Of a stretch of 64,000 nucleotides of DNA, positions 52,752 through 61,633 are shown piece after piece. The position numbers and the translations under genes were made by a program. The first letter of the stretch is position 1. Each line of letters starts with the position of its first letter. This DNA is from UMGS1696 sp964621755. Its GTDB lineage: Bacteria > Bacillota > Clostridia > Oscillospirales > CAG-272. The stretch lies in assembly GCA_964621755.1 (NCBI GenBank), contig CAZUPI010000010.1:1-64000 (forward strand), given 5' to 3'. The notes beneath the pieces are model-generated. The model had not been told where the DNA came from and searched no databases. It saw only the letters and a program-made list of their open reading frames with translations.

Positions 52752-54998
52752 TTACGTCAATGAAGAATACAGTCTTACAGCGCAGCCGGCAAATCCGACG
52801 GGGATAGGTTTGCCGTATTTGTTTGCCATGCTTCCGGTGATGGTCACGGTGACGGTGTTTTCGCCTAGAACAGTGAGGTCGGTTATGTCAAGCGCATATG
52901 GCATAAAGAGGATTCGGCCTGCCGGTTTGCCGTTGACTGATACATCCGCGATGTCGTGAAGTTCGGTGAAGGTGAGATTCACCTTGGTGACGGCCTCACG
53001 GCGGATAAATGTCATGTGACCTTCGTCAAGGGAGACTACTTCCGCTAAGTGCGGTTCATCTGGAACTTTGTCGGCCAAAGTCACGAGAGCATCGGGATTG
53101 ATACCGATGATTTTTGCACTGTGCGGTGGAATTACGATATTGTATGCGAATCCGTTGTCGCACATTTGGGCGGAGAGAGGCGTGGTTTTTCCAGTGAATG
53201 GGTCGAAATTTGCTGCCGCGCCGTTTTCGCTTGTGACAAGTCTGCCCGTGATTTCGTTCCTGCCTTCATTTATCATCAGAAAGAACGGGCAGCCGCTCTT
53301 TGTGAGATGGACAAAACGCAGTGCATCCGCTGTTTTTCCTTCAAAGTAGGACTTGCGATGCACGTGTTTCTGGACAAATCCGATAAAATCAGAGCCCCGG
53401 AACATCTTTCCGCCTTCGATGACGAAACGTCCGATTTTTTCAACGATAGCGGCATCAAGCGGAAGCCTTCCGTCGACAAGGAGAATATCGTAGCTGTACC
53501 GGTCTATGCGGATTTTCCCGTCGTGAATGTGGGCGCGGTCCATAAAATCGTCTATTGTGAGGTAGTTGAAAGTATATCCCTTTTGATACAGCGGCGCGAC
53601 CGGCTTCACAGGCATGTATTCCGCGCTGCAAAGCACAGCGGCGTGGGGATTGTTATAGCACGTGGCGTTCAGCCACGACATGCGCTTGATGTACATTGCG
53701 ATTTTACGGTAATCCTGCCACCAAATGTTATTGGGACCCACATCCGGCGGCCGCTCATTCGACTGCAACGGTGTGCGAAGGGAGTAGTAAAACGCGTGTG
53801 GGATTATCATATTGCACCCTCTCGCGAACAGGAAATTGAGATACCACATCATTTCGTCCGCGGTGAAATTCCACGGATTTCCTTTCTCCCCACAGACGCC
53901 GAAACACTCGTTCGAGTTGCGCTGCGCACCCATGTGCCTTGCTGCGTCCGACGCACATTTTCCCATTACAGAATCAGGGGAGGTCAGTTCCGTCCCTTCT
54001 TCTACCATGCGCCACACCAAATCTTGTCCCGGCACGTCAAACCGTCTGACCGTTTCGCAGTCACCGCTTTCTGCCGGATGTCCCATCAGGGCGATACCGT
54101 GCTTTGCACACCAGCTGGATAATGTCTTGTAGTAAGCGTTGTCCAACCGATGGCGAAGCGCTTTTTGATATATGCGGGTGGCGTTTCGGACAAGTTTTTT
54201 GTCTTTCGCAGGAAACAGCAGACTGGCAAGGTGGGAAAAATCCCCGCCGTACTCGAAAAAGTCCTCGAGCATCCCGTAGCTCCAGCTGATTTTACCGGAC
54301 ATGTTCGCGCACCTGCCCGTTACGGATGGCTCGTCTGTGAAAAAGCCAATAACAGTCTTGCCAAAGAAGCGGGATAACCGATTGTAATACAAATCGTGAG
54401 TATGTCTGGTAAACGCCTCCACTGCGGATGGATTCAAGATATCGGCCGCTGCAGGTGCATTGGGCTGGCCGTCATCCTCATCGGGCAGGATGCCGCGGAT
54501 GGTTCCGCCAGTATACCCGAGAACAAAATCATAGGAAACATAGGTGTTATCATTCTTCGGCGCGTCAAGACGTACGTCGGTCAGCAAACCGTCTTCCAAC
54601 TTCAGCCATGCGCGATATAAAATTTCATCCTCCGGTGCGGTCTCACCGGTTTTGACTGCGGTCAACGCCCGTGCAGCATAGCGCGCATCTTCGGCAGCTA
54701 CTTTTCCATGGGCGGAACCGGACGGATACATTGCCTCATCATACAGAACGACCATCATTCGTCGCCGCTCCGCAACCTCAAGACACGCCTCCACCATTTC
54801 AAAATATTCATCGGACAAATATTCCGTTTCCATCCCCATGCGCGGATGAATCACAAAGCCGTCGACGCCTTTTTTATGAAAGTCGTCAATCTGCCGTACA
54901 AGTTCCTCACGGTCAAGCTTATCGTTCCAGAACCAAAACGGAATCGGCGAAAACGTGTTTCCGGGATTTTTCCACATCTCGCATAAAATATCGTACAT
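52752..54998 (-). CDS. Glycosyl hydrolase, GH106-like family
   Basis: The 748-residue protein looks like the large glycosyl-hydrolase group near GH106 alpha-L-rhamnosidases: N-terminal SPIPFWFWNDKLDREELVRQ, then VDGFVIHPRMGME, and AVLCSAEYMPVKPVAPL. It has a barrel with likely acid residues in VIGFFTDEPSVTG, and a C-terminal jelly-roll (DVSVNGKPAGRILFMPYALD). No secretion signal is visible, so it should act inside the cell on a transported oligosaccharide. Exact substrate cannot be assigned from motifs. No transporter is adjacent; the divergent gene is a MarR regulator. Confidence 0.75.
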   Translation of the reverse strand: MYDILCEMWKNPGNTFSPIPFWFWNDKLDREELVRQIDDFHKKGVDGFVIHPRMGMETEYLSDEYFEMVEACLEVAERRRMMVVLYDEAMYPSGSAHGKVAAEDARYAARALTAVKTGETAPEDEILYRAWLKLEDGLLTDVRLDAPKNDNTYVSYDFVLGYTGGTIRGILPDEDDGQPNAPAAADILNPSAVEAFTRHTHDLYYNRLSRFFGKTVIGFFTDEPSVTGRCANMSGKISWSYGMLEDFFEYGGDFSHLASLLFPAKDKKLVRNATRIYQKALRHRLDNAYYKTLSSWCAKHGIALMGHPAESGDCETVRRFDVPGQDLVWRMVEEGTELTSPDSVMGKCASDAARHMGAQRNSNECFGVCGEKGNPWNFTADEMMWYLNFLFARGCNMIIPHAFYYSLRTPLQSNERPPDVGPNNIWWQDYRKIAMYIKRMSWLNATCYNNPHAAVLCSAEYMPVKPVAPLYQKGYTFNYLTIDDFMDRAHIHDGKIRIDRYSYDILLVDGRLPLDAAIVEKIGRFVIEGGKMFRGSDFIGFVQKHVHRKSYFEGKTADALRFVHLTKSGCPFFLMINEGRNEITGRLVTSENGAAANFDPFTGKTTPLSAQMCDNGFAYNIVIPPHSAKIIGINPDALVTLADKVPDEPHLAEVVSLDEGHMTFIRREAVTKVNLTFTELHDIADVSVNGKPAGRILFMPYALDITDLTVLGENTVTVTITGSMANKYGKPIPVGFAGCAVRLYSSLT

Positions 54999-55151
54999 GA
55001 GTATATCCTCTCGTTCTTTTAGTCGTAAATAAATGGGAAACGCTTCTTGAAAAAGGTTCCTTCAAATCTTTTATCATAATTATATATAATTATATATCAC
55101 ACGGCACGGTATTGCAAGCATCGGTATAAAATTTCAAAAAAACAAAATAAA

Positions 55152-55223
55152 CAGGTACCTTATGGGTTGACAATCCTTACTTTATATGATATAATATCCC
55201 CAGAAAAAAAGTCAGGTACCTGA
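55152..55223 (+). promoter_or_regulatory. Promoter and paired operators of the MarR-ABC operon
   Basis: TTGACA (55167-55172) and TATAAT (55190-55195) with a 17-bp spacer. The perfect palindrome TCAGGTACCTGA (55212-55223) lies just downstream of the start site, and a second CAGGTACCT (55152-55160) lies just upstream of -35. This arrangement suits autorepression by the MarR protein encoded next. Confidence 0.78.
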
Positions 55224-55245
55224 TTAATTTAATGGAGAAACTATA

Positions 55246-55719
55246 ATGAAAACACTTGATGAAGAAATTCTCCGGATGTTAGGAATGCTCAACGCCTTGT
55301 CACGGCGCGGACCCAATCCACCGCCACCGCCGCCACCGCCGCATGAAGACGGAGACCATCCGCCGTTCGGAGATAGACCACAGCCAAGAGGTCAAGGACG
55401 CGGCAGATTGATGGGTTTTTTAAACGACCACGGGGAAATGAGCCAATCCCAGATTGCCGCACACCTCAACATTCGTCCGCAGTCCTTATCGGAGCTTCTT
55501 ACAAAAATGGAAAACGATGGCCTAATTGTGCGCCGTCAGTCAGATGAGGACCGCCGTCAAACTCTCGTTTTCCTCACCGATATGGGTCGGTCCCGAGTGG
55601 AAGAATTCCGTGAGGAGCACCGCCGCCGCGCAGCAGAATTTCTGGAACCGCTGACGGAGGAAGAAAAAAACAGCCTTGCCCAAATCCTGCGCAAATTGAT
55701 CGAGGCAAAAAAGACATAG
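55246..55719 (+). CDS. MarR-family transcriptional regulator with Pro-rich insert
   Basis: The 157-residue protein has the MarR winged helix (MSQSQIAAHLNIRPQSLSEL, then TKMENDGLIVRRQSDEDRRQ) and a final helix for dimerisation (LEPLTEEEKNSLAQILRKL). Between the first helix and the DNA-binding part is a Pro-rich stretch (residues about 23-46) containing nine prolines in a short run and several Gly-Arg repeats. MarR proteins repress efflux genes until a small molecule binds. It is first in an operon with an ABC exporter, and its likely operators flank its own promoter. Confidence 0.9.
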   Translation: MKTLDEEILRMLGMLNALSRRGPNPPPPPPPPHEDGDHPPFGDRPQPRGQGRGRLMGFLNDHGEMSQSQIAAHLNIRPQSLSELLTKMENDGLIVRRQSDEDRRQTLVFLTDMGRSRVEEFREEHRRRAAEFLEPLTEEEKNSLAQILRKLIEAKKT

Positions 55720-55830
55720 AGGAATCATGATTTGCCCTAATTTATTATTTCATCCAGTATAAATTTAAAAAAGGGATTGGGGAAAGCTTTTTTCCAAAAC
55801 CTCATTCCCGTCAATTAGGAGGTATATGTT

Positions 55831-58074
55831 ATGGGACCTGGGGGACCTGGCGGTCAGTTTATGGGCCGTCGTGAAAAGATGATAGAGCAGCTCAAGGAGC
55901 CAAAGCCGAAATCCATAAAGGAAGTGCCTGACTATCTCTATCGCCTTGTCACAAAATTTTTCTATCGACTATTTTACATTTTCCGCCTTGTGTGGGAGAC
56001 CAGACCGTGGATTCTCTTTTTCATGATTTTCATGGCCATTTTCAATGGTGTTACTCCCGTTATCAGCGCAAAAATCTCCGCAGAGCTTCTTAACGCGCTC
56101 GCATCCGCTTTCGTCGCCGCGACTACAGGCGCGGAGAGTGGATTCGACCGTGTTATGAGCCTACTTATCCTGCGGTTTGCCTATAACTTCATTACCGGAT
56201 TGGTGGACCGCGTCAGCAATATCCTTAACAACATCGCAAGCGAGCTTGTGGTCAACCACGTCAACTTGAAAATTATGAGCAAAGCGCGCGAAATCGACCT
56301 CGCCAGCTTCGACCTTCCCGAATTTTATGAGAAATTCGAGAATGCCAAGCGGGAAGCCGGCAACCGCCCGATTAATATCCTGAACGCAAACTTCACCATT
56401 ATCAGTACTTTGATCAGCATGTTCTCGTTCATCATAGTACTCATCGGCGTCAGCCCGTTCGCACCGCTTATCATCATCGCAATGAGTATCCCGACGGCTG
56501 TCATCAACTTCAGCTACCGCAAAAAGAATTTCCGGTACATACGCTTCCATTCCAAGGAACGCCGTCAAATGAGCTACTACTCTGACCTTATGACCAACAA
56601 GGATATGGTCAAAGAAATCCGTCTGTTCAACCTCTCCGAACTCTTTATCGGACGGTATCGGGAAACTTTCGCAAAGTACTTCAAGGGCTTGAAAAAGCTG
56701 TTCGTCGATGAAGGTATCCTTCACATCTGTACGACCGTTATCACAACGGCAATCAACTGTGCGCTGTTCTTGTTTATCGCCAAAGGTGTATGCGAAGGAC
56801 GGTATGAAGTTGGTGATTACTCGTTCTATACCGGTGCGCTCAGTTCCATTTCAAACGGTATCGGCACACTGATATCGACTACCGCGTCAATTTACGAAGG
56901 AACTTTGTTCATTGATAACCTCATTTCCTTCATGAACGAAAAAACGACCATCGTCCCTCTCCTCGCAGAGCCCCGCAAAATCACACACCATACAGGGCAT
57001 ACCATCGTTTTCGATGACGTGTCGTTCATCTATCCCGGAACCGAGCGCCGCGTCATCAATCATGTAAGCTTCACCCTTGAACCTGGCGATACATGCGTGC
57101 TTGTCGGTCTGAACGGCGCGGGCAAAACCACACTTATCAAGCTTCTCACGCGTCTCTACGACCCAACAGAAGGACGAATCCTGCTCGATGGCCACGACAT
57201 CAAGGAATATGCGGTTGAGGACCTGTACTCTATGTTCGGCATCATCTTCCAGGACTTCGGCAAATATGCGGTAAGCGTCAAAGAAAACATCAAGTTCGGG
57301 CAGCTTGAACGGGAGGCGACCGATGAGGATATCGTCGTCGCCGCCGAACAGTCGTCTGCGGATAAGTTTATCAACGACTTACCAGATAAGTATGATACGC
57401 CGCTGATGCGTTACTTCGAGGAAAACGGTATTGAGCTGTCCATCGGTCAGTGGCAGAAGCTGTCGATTGCACGCGCATTCTACAGCGACTCCGACGTTAT
57501 TATCCTTGACGAGCCGACAGCCAGCCTTGACGCCATCGCAGAGCAGGAAATTTACAATCAATTTGACCGCCTGCGCAAGGATAAGACCTGTATTTTCGTA
57601 TCTCACAGACTCTCCAGCGCGACAGTAGCGAACAAAATCATCGTGCTCGAACACGGCGAAGTCGTTGAAATCGGCAATCACTCTGAACTGATGAAGAAGC
57701 ACGGCGTATACTATGAACTGTTCTCCACGCAGGCAAAGAGATACATCACCCCGATTGACGGCATGTCCGCGGAAGATTTCATGAATACAGGCGAGCCAGC
57801 CATGAAACTCGCGGATTCGGCCGCAAGAGAATCTACAGGGGAACATTTCAACGGTTCACACACATTTGACGGTAGGCCACCGTTTGAAGGTAGACCATCG
57901 TTCGACGGTAAGCCGCCATTTGATAAACAGCCTCCTTTCAACGGACGTCCTCCCTTCAACGGCAAATCTCCGCGGAATGGGGAAAGACCGCCGGAAGGAC
58001 CGCAGCAAGAGGAACGTCCTCGTGAAAAGGGGCCGGAATACGCAGGTCCGGAGCATGCGGAAGATAAAAGATGA
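55831..58074 (+). CDS. ABC exporter (permease-ATPase fusion) with repeat-rich tail
   Basis: The 747-residue half-transporter has six membrane helices (residues about 45-360) and an ATPase domain: Walker A VGLNGAGKTTLIKLL near 427, Q-loop IIFQDFGKYAVSVKENI, a diverged signature LSIGQWQKLSIARAF, Walker B VIILDEPTASLDA, and the switch His in VSHRLSS. It probably forms a homodimer that exports drugs, peptides or lipids. The tail after residue about 670 is low complexity: PPFNGRPPFNGK and similar units of 'PPF-x-G-[KR]' repeated six or seven times. The N-terminus is also Gly/Pro-rich (MGPGGPGGQFMG). It follows the MarR gene. Confidence 0.92.
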   Translation: MGPGGPGGQFMGRREKMIEQLKEPKPKSIKEVPDYLYRLVTKFFYRLFYIFRLVWETRPWILFFMIFMAIFNGVTPVISAKISAELLNALASAFVAATTGAESGFDRVMSLLILRFAYNFITGLVDRVSNILNNIASELVVNHVNLKIMSKAREIDLASFDLPEFYEKFENAKREAGNRPINILNANFTIISTLISMFSFIIVLIGVSPFAPLIIIAMSIPTAVINFSYRKKNFRYIRFHSKERRQMSYYSDLMTNKDMVKEIRLFNLSELFIGRYRETFAKYFKGLKKLFVDEGILHICTTVITTAINCALFLFIAKGVCEGRYEVGDYSFYTGALSSISNGIGTLISTTASIYEGTLFIDNLISFMNEKTTIVPLLAEPRKITHHTGHTIVFDDVSFIYPGTERRVINHVSFTLEPGDTCVLVGLNGAGKTTLIKLLTRLYDPTEGRILLDGHDIKEYAVEDLYSMFGIIFQDFGKYAVSVKENIKFGQLEREATDEDIVVAAEQSSADKFINDLPDKYDTPLMRYFEENGIELSIGQWQKLSIARAFYSDSDVIILDEPTASLDAIAEQEIYNQFDRLRKDKTCIFVSHRLSSATVANKIIVLEHGEVVEIGNHSELMKKHGVYYELFSTQAKRYITPIDGMSAEDFMNTGEPAMKLADSAARESTGEHFNGSHTFDGRPPFEGRPSFDGKPPFDKQPPFNGRPPFNGKSPRNGERPPEGPQQEERPREKGPEYAGPEHAEDKR

Positions 58075-58078
58075 TAAT

Positions 58079-58101
58079 AAAAAGGTGTATATATCCTTTT
58101 T
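58079..58101 (+). terminator. Possible weak terminator after ABC exporter
   Basis: AAAAAGG...CCTTTTT arms (7 bp) directly after the stop. Confidence 0.4.
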
Positions 58102-58202
58102 CCATGTTTATTCCTGTACTGCGTTTCGTGAAAGACTTAATTATGGTGGGTGAACAAACGAACGCCTTTGGGTGAGGTACGTAAAACGTATGGCATAAAT
58201 TA

Positions 58203-58231
58203 TTTACAACTCACCGAAAATATGGTATAAT
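58203..58231 (+). promoter_or_regulatory. Promoter of the metallophosphoesterase operon
   Basis: TTTACA (58203-58208) and TATAAT (58226-58231), 17-bp spacer. The ATG at 58230 is inside the -10 box, so it cannot be the start of the next gene. Confidence 0.72.
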
Positions 58232-58271
58232 GCCGTCAGATAAGAAAACGGGGGAGTTGGTGCATGGGTGC

Positions 58272-59030
58272 ATGAAAATATGTAGATACAAAATCGGCTG
58301 CAGCGGAGGCAAAGCTCCGGTCGGACTGAAAATCGTAGTTGCGGCAGACCTGCATTCCCGCAACGGAAAGAAAGCGCTATGCCAGATTGCAGAGTTGGAA
58401 CCAGACATGATTTGCGCTCCAGGCGATATCATGCTCAAAACCGATCTTTATTCCGTACGCGAGCCCTTTAATGAGAAGGGTATGACCTTTCTCAAAGAAT
58501 GCCGCAAAATCGCGCCGGTATACTATTCGCCCGGCAACCACGAGCGCGGCATGACGGAGGAAAACCGCAAGATTCTCGCCGACTGCGGCATCACCTTCCT
58601 CGATGACGAATACGTCAGATACCATTCCATTAAAATCGGCGGCCTGTCGTCAGGATACAAAGAAAATGTCCCAAAGCAAAAGCATACGCCGGCCCCCGAC
58701 GTTTCGTTTATCCATCGTTTTGCCTCTCTTGATGGATTTAAGCTGCTGCTGTGCCATCATCCGGAGTATTGGCGAAAATACCTCAGCGAAACCACAATTG
58801 ACCTGACCCTCTCCGGTCACGCGCATGGTGGACAGTGGCAGATACCGTTTGTTCATCAGGGGATTTTCGCACCTGGACAGGGGCTTTTTCCAAAGTATAC
58901 CGGCGGCGTACATGAAAACGAGTCTAACTCGTGCACGCTTGTAATAAGCCGCGGTATGGCAAACACGTTGTGTATACCGAGATTTTTCAATCCGCGCGAG
59001 ATTGTGTTTCTTGAGCTGGCACTGAAATGA
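58272..59030 (+). CDS. Metallophosphoesterase
   Basis: The protein of about 252 residues is a calcineurin-like metallophosphoesterase of the YkuE/YaeI type. Metal ligands are in VAADLHSRNG, the Asp of CAPGDIM, SPGNHERG, and LSGHAHGGQWQIPF near the end, in the right order. Family members act on phospholipid- or nucleotide-type phosphodiesters, or UDP-diacylglucosamine-like substrates. The frame is open from 58230, but transcription begins downstream of that. The ATG at 58272 is the best candidate, with TTG 58257 also possible near GGGGGAG. It overlaps the phosphopantetheinyl transferase gene by ATGA. Confidence 0.9.
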   Translation: MKICRYKIGCSGGKAPVGLKIVVAADLHSRNGKKALCQIAELEPDMICAPGDIMLKTDLYSVREPFNEKGMTFLKECRKIAPVYYSPGNHERGMTEENRKILADCGITFLDDEYVRYHSIKIGGLSSGYKENVPKQKHTPAPDVSFIHRFASLDGFKLLLCHHPEYWRKYLSETTIDLTLSGHAHGGQWQIPFVHQGIFAPGQGLFPKYTGGVHENESNSCTLVISRGMANTLCIPRFFNPREIVFLELALK

Positions 59031-59581
59031 CAAGTATTGCTATATATTATACCCATATCGAATCCATATCCCGTGAGCTGTCCCATCAGCTTCGAATTCG
59101 TGTCGCGTCAGACTACACCGGCGAATCCCCCGACGTATTTACGGATGGATTCGGTCTCCACGGCAAACCGTACTTCAAATCACATCCCGACGTGCATTTT
59201 TCGGTATCCCACAGCGACGGCGTCTGGATATGTGCGTTTGCGGACAGTGAAATCGGCTGTGATGTGCAGGAATACCGCACAGACGACACCCCGTCTCGCC
59301 TTGACAAAATAGCAAGACGTTGGTTTTCCGCTGCGGAGTACCGCTATTTTACGGGTCAGGGCAGCGGGGCAGATGAATTTTGCCGGATATGGTCGCGCAA
59401 AGAGGCATACGTAAAATACACCGGAAATGGAATCGGCGATGGTTTTCGACAATTCTCCTCTCTTGAGACCATTGGCAAATGCAGAATTTACGATTTTGTC
59501 CTGCCGTCAGCGGAAAGCTACGCGGCTGCCTTGGCGGGAGAATTTGATGCAGAACCTCAAAAAAATTTGATTAAATTTTAA
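59027..59581 (+). CDS. 4'-phosphopantetheinyl transferase (Sfp-type)
   Basis: The 184-residue protein is a short Sfp-type phosphopantetheinyl transferase, which activates carrier proteins. It has GKPYFKSHPDVHFSVSHSDG, the magnesium site IGCDVQEYR, and the second signature FCRIWSRKEAYVKYTGNGI with Trp-x-x-Lys-Glu. Sfp enzymes normally have about 220 residues in two halves; this one keeps all motifs. No carrier-protein or NRPS/PKS gene is in the window, so its partner is elsewhere. It is coupled to the metallophosphoesterase gene by ATGA, so the two form an operon. Confidence 0.92.
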   Translation: MTSIAIYYTHIESISRELSHQLRIRVASDYTGESPDVFTDGFGLHGKPYFKSHPDVHFSVSHSDGVWICAFADSEIGCDVQEYRTDDTPSRLDKIARRWFSAAEYRYFTGQGSGADEFCRIWSRKEAYVKYTGNGIGDGFRQFSSLETIGKCRIYDFVLPSAESYAAALAGEFDAEPQKNLIKF

Positions 59582-59607
59582 TACAAATACCACCCAGGAG
59601 GAAACAC

Positions 59608-61458
59608 ATGATTACCGACTATCGAAATGTAAAGCTGCGGGGCGGCTTCTGGAAAGCGAAGGAGGACCTTAACCGCAACGTCACCATTCATGCAGTGTAC
59701 GACCGTTTTAAGGAATCGGGGCGTATCGACGCGTTCAAATGTGAATGGAAGCCCGGCGACCCGAACCAGCCGCATATTTTCTGGGATTCCGATGTAGCAA
59801 AATGGATAGAGGGCGCCGCGTATATCCTGAAACAGGAAGAAAATGCCGACCTTCAGGAAAAAATCGAAGCCATCATCGATGAAATCGAGAAAAATCAAGG
59901 GGAAGATGGATATTTCAACATCTTCTATACCGTTGTCCAGCCGGATAAGCGCTTCACCAGCCGCGATTGTCACGAGCTGTACTGCGCCGGTCACCTCATG
60001 GAAGCCGCGTGCGCGTACTACGAGGCGACAGGCCGCGACCGCTTCCTCAAGCTGATGGAAAAATACGCGGATTACATCGCGAAGGTATTCATGGTTGAGG
60101 ACTCCGCAAGCTTTGTCACGCCGGGGCACGAGGAAATCGAGCTGGCGCTGTACCGCATGTACCGCACGACAGGGGAGGAGCGCTTCTTGAAACTATGCGC
60201 GTTTTTCCTCAACAGCCGCGGTGAGCGGAATGAAAAAGATGGGCCCATTTTCGGCAACGTAAAATATGCGCAGAACCACCTTCCGGTGCGCAAGCAGTTT
60301 GAGGCGTTTGGTCATTCGGTGCGCGCGACGTACCTTTACTCCGGTATGGCCGACCTTGCAAAGGAGACGAACGATGAGGAACTGGCGAAGGCGTGCTATG
60401 CCTTGTTCGATGACATCACGACCAAGAAAATGTACGTCACAGGAGGCATTGGCTCGACGCACCTTGGCGAGGCCTTCACCATCCCGTACGACCTGCCCAA
60501 CGACCACGCATACACGGAAACCTGCGCGTCGATTGGTATGATATTCTTCGCGAACCGCATGTTCAAGCTGGACGCGGCGCGTACCGGAAGACCGTCGTCG
60601 AAATACGCGGACATTGTCGAGCTTGAGCTGTACAACGGTGCGCTGTCCGGGCTTTCTCTCGACGGTGAGTCATTCTTCTACGAAAATCCGCTTGAGATAA
60701 ACCTTTCCGACCGCAAAAAGATAACCGCTACAAACGACCGAGAGCATTTCCCAATAACACAGCGCGTCCGGATTTTCGGCTGCTCCTGCTGCCCTCCGAA
60801 CCTGAGCCGTCTGTTGTCGTCTCTCGGCACCTATTTCTACGGCTATGACGAAAAGACCGGCGCGGTTTACATCAACCAGTTCGGCGACAGCGAATTTGAG
60901 TATGCCGGCGCGCACGTTTCGCAAAAAACGGGCTACCCGAATGACGGTCATATTGCGATTGTTACGGATGTTCCGGTATACGTGCGTGTCCCGGGATGGT
61001 GCCGCAGATTCATGGCGACAAAGAAATACGAAATGGTAAACGGTTACGCGAAATTCGAAGCGGGCGAAATCGACGTCGAGTTCAACATGACGCAGGTGAT
61101 GCTCACTTCCTCTGTAAACGTACATAAAAATCTCGGCAAAGCCGCAGTCAGACGAGGTCCCGTGATATACTGTGCGGAAGCGGTCGATAACGACGGCGAC
61201 GTCCACACCCTGTACCTCGACCGCCGTACTCTGAACGACGGCGTAGCAGTCCTGAACGAAAAATATGGATGCCCGACCATCACCCTCTCCGGCTTCCGCC
61301 GCATCGACCCACCGGACCGCGACGTTACCCCATTGTACGCTCCCCTCGACAACATCATCGGCGAAACCTTCCGTCCTGCCCAAATCAGCATGATACCCTA
61401 CTATGCCTTTGCCAACCGCGGAGAGACAAACATGCTGGTGTTCTTAAATTATAGATGA
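59608..61458 (+). CDS. Beta-L-arabinofuranosidase, GH127
   Basis: The 616-residue protein is a GH127 (HypBA1-type) enzyme that splits beta-L-arabinofuranosyl bonds of plant hydroxyproline-rich glycoproteins or arabinans. Features are the alpha/alpha barrel start LRGGFWKAKEDLNRNVTIHA, the DGYFNIFYT and RDCHELYCAGHLMEAACAYY segments, GAVYINQFG, and the catalytic-Cys region FGCSCCPPNLSRL with its zinc-binding cysteines. The catalytic Glu is probably in YTETCASIGM. No signal peptide is visible. It begins 26 bp after the phosphopantetheinyl transferase gene, with its own GGAGG, and ends at a strong hairpin. Confidence 0.93.
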   Translation: MITDYRNVKLRGGFWKAKEDLNRNVTIHAVYDRFKESGRIDAFKCEWKPGDPNQPHIFWDSDVAKWIEGAAYILKQEENADLQEKIEAIIDEIEKNQGEDGYFNIFYTVVQPDKRFTSRDCHELYCAGHLMEAACAYYEATGRDRFLKLMEKYADYIAKVFMVEDSASFVTPGHEEIELALYRMYRTTGEERFLKLCAFFLNSRGERNEKDGPIFGNVKYAQNHLPVRKQFEAFGHSVRATYLYSGMADLAKETNDEELAKACYALFDDITTKKMYVTGGIGSTHLGEAFTIPYDLPNDHAYTETCASIGMIFFANRMFKLDAARTGRPSSKYADIVELELYNGALSGLSLDGESFFYENPLEINLSDRKKITATNDREHFPITQRVRIFGCSCCPPNLSRLLSSLGTYFYGYDEKTGAVYINQFGDSEFEYAGAHVSQKTGYPNDGHIAIVTDVPVYVRVPGWCRRFMATKKYEMVNGYAKFEAGEIDVEFNMTQVMLTSSVNVHKNLGKAAVRRGPVIYCAEAVDNDGDVHTLYLDRRTLNDGVAVLNEKYGCPTITLSGFRRIDPPDRDVTPLYAPLDNIIGETFRPAQISMIPYYAFANRGETNMLVFLNYR

Positions 61459-61493
61459 TAACCCCCTCAAAACTTTTTAAACGATAAAATTAG

Positions 61494-61550
61494 ATATGGT
61501 GCGGCTGAAAGGCAGTGTTTGCGAATACTGTTCTGTCAGCCGCACCATAT
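61494..61550. terminator. Terminator after GH127, 15-bp stem
   Basis: ATATGGTGCGGCTGA (61494-61508) pairs perfectly with TCAGCCGCACCATAT (61536-61550), with an inner CAGT/ACTG stem, followed by TTTTA. Confidence 0.85.
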
Positions 61551-61583
61551 TTTATCCCCAGTCTAAAAGTTTTTAAAGGGGTT

Positions 61584-61617
61584 TTATGGGGGACTTTTTT
61601 CAAAAAGTTCCCCATAA
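61584..61617. terminator. Palindromic hairpin between GH127 and CNNM genes
   Basis: TTATGGGGGACTTTTTT pairs with AAAAAGTTCCCCATAA. It serves the minus-strand CNNM gene and belongs to the dispersed hairpin family. Confidence 0.85.
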
Positions 61618-61633
61618 CGTTATCCCAACTAAA

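Noticed and set aside
58230..58271. Upstream ATG start for the metallophosphoesterase
   Set aside because: The ATG is inside the promoter's -10 box, so it would not be transcribed.
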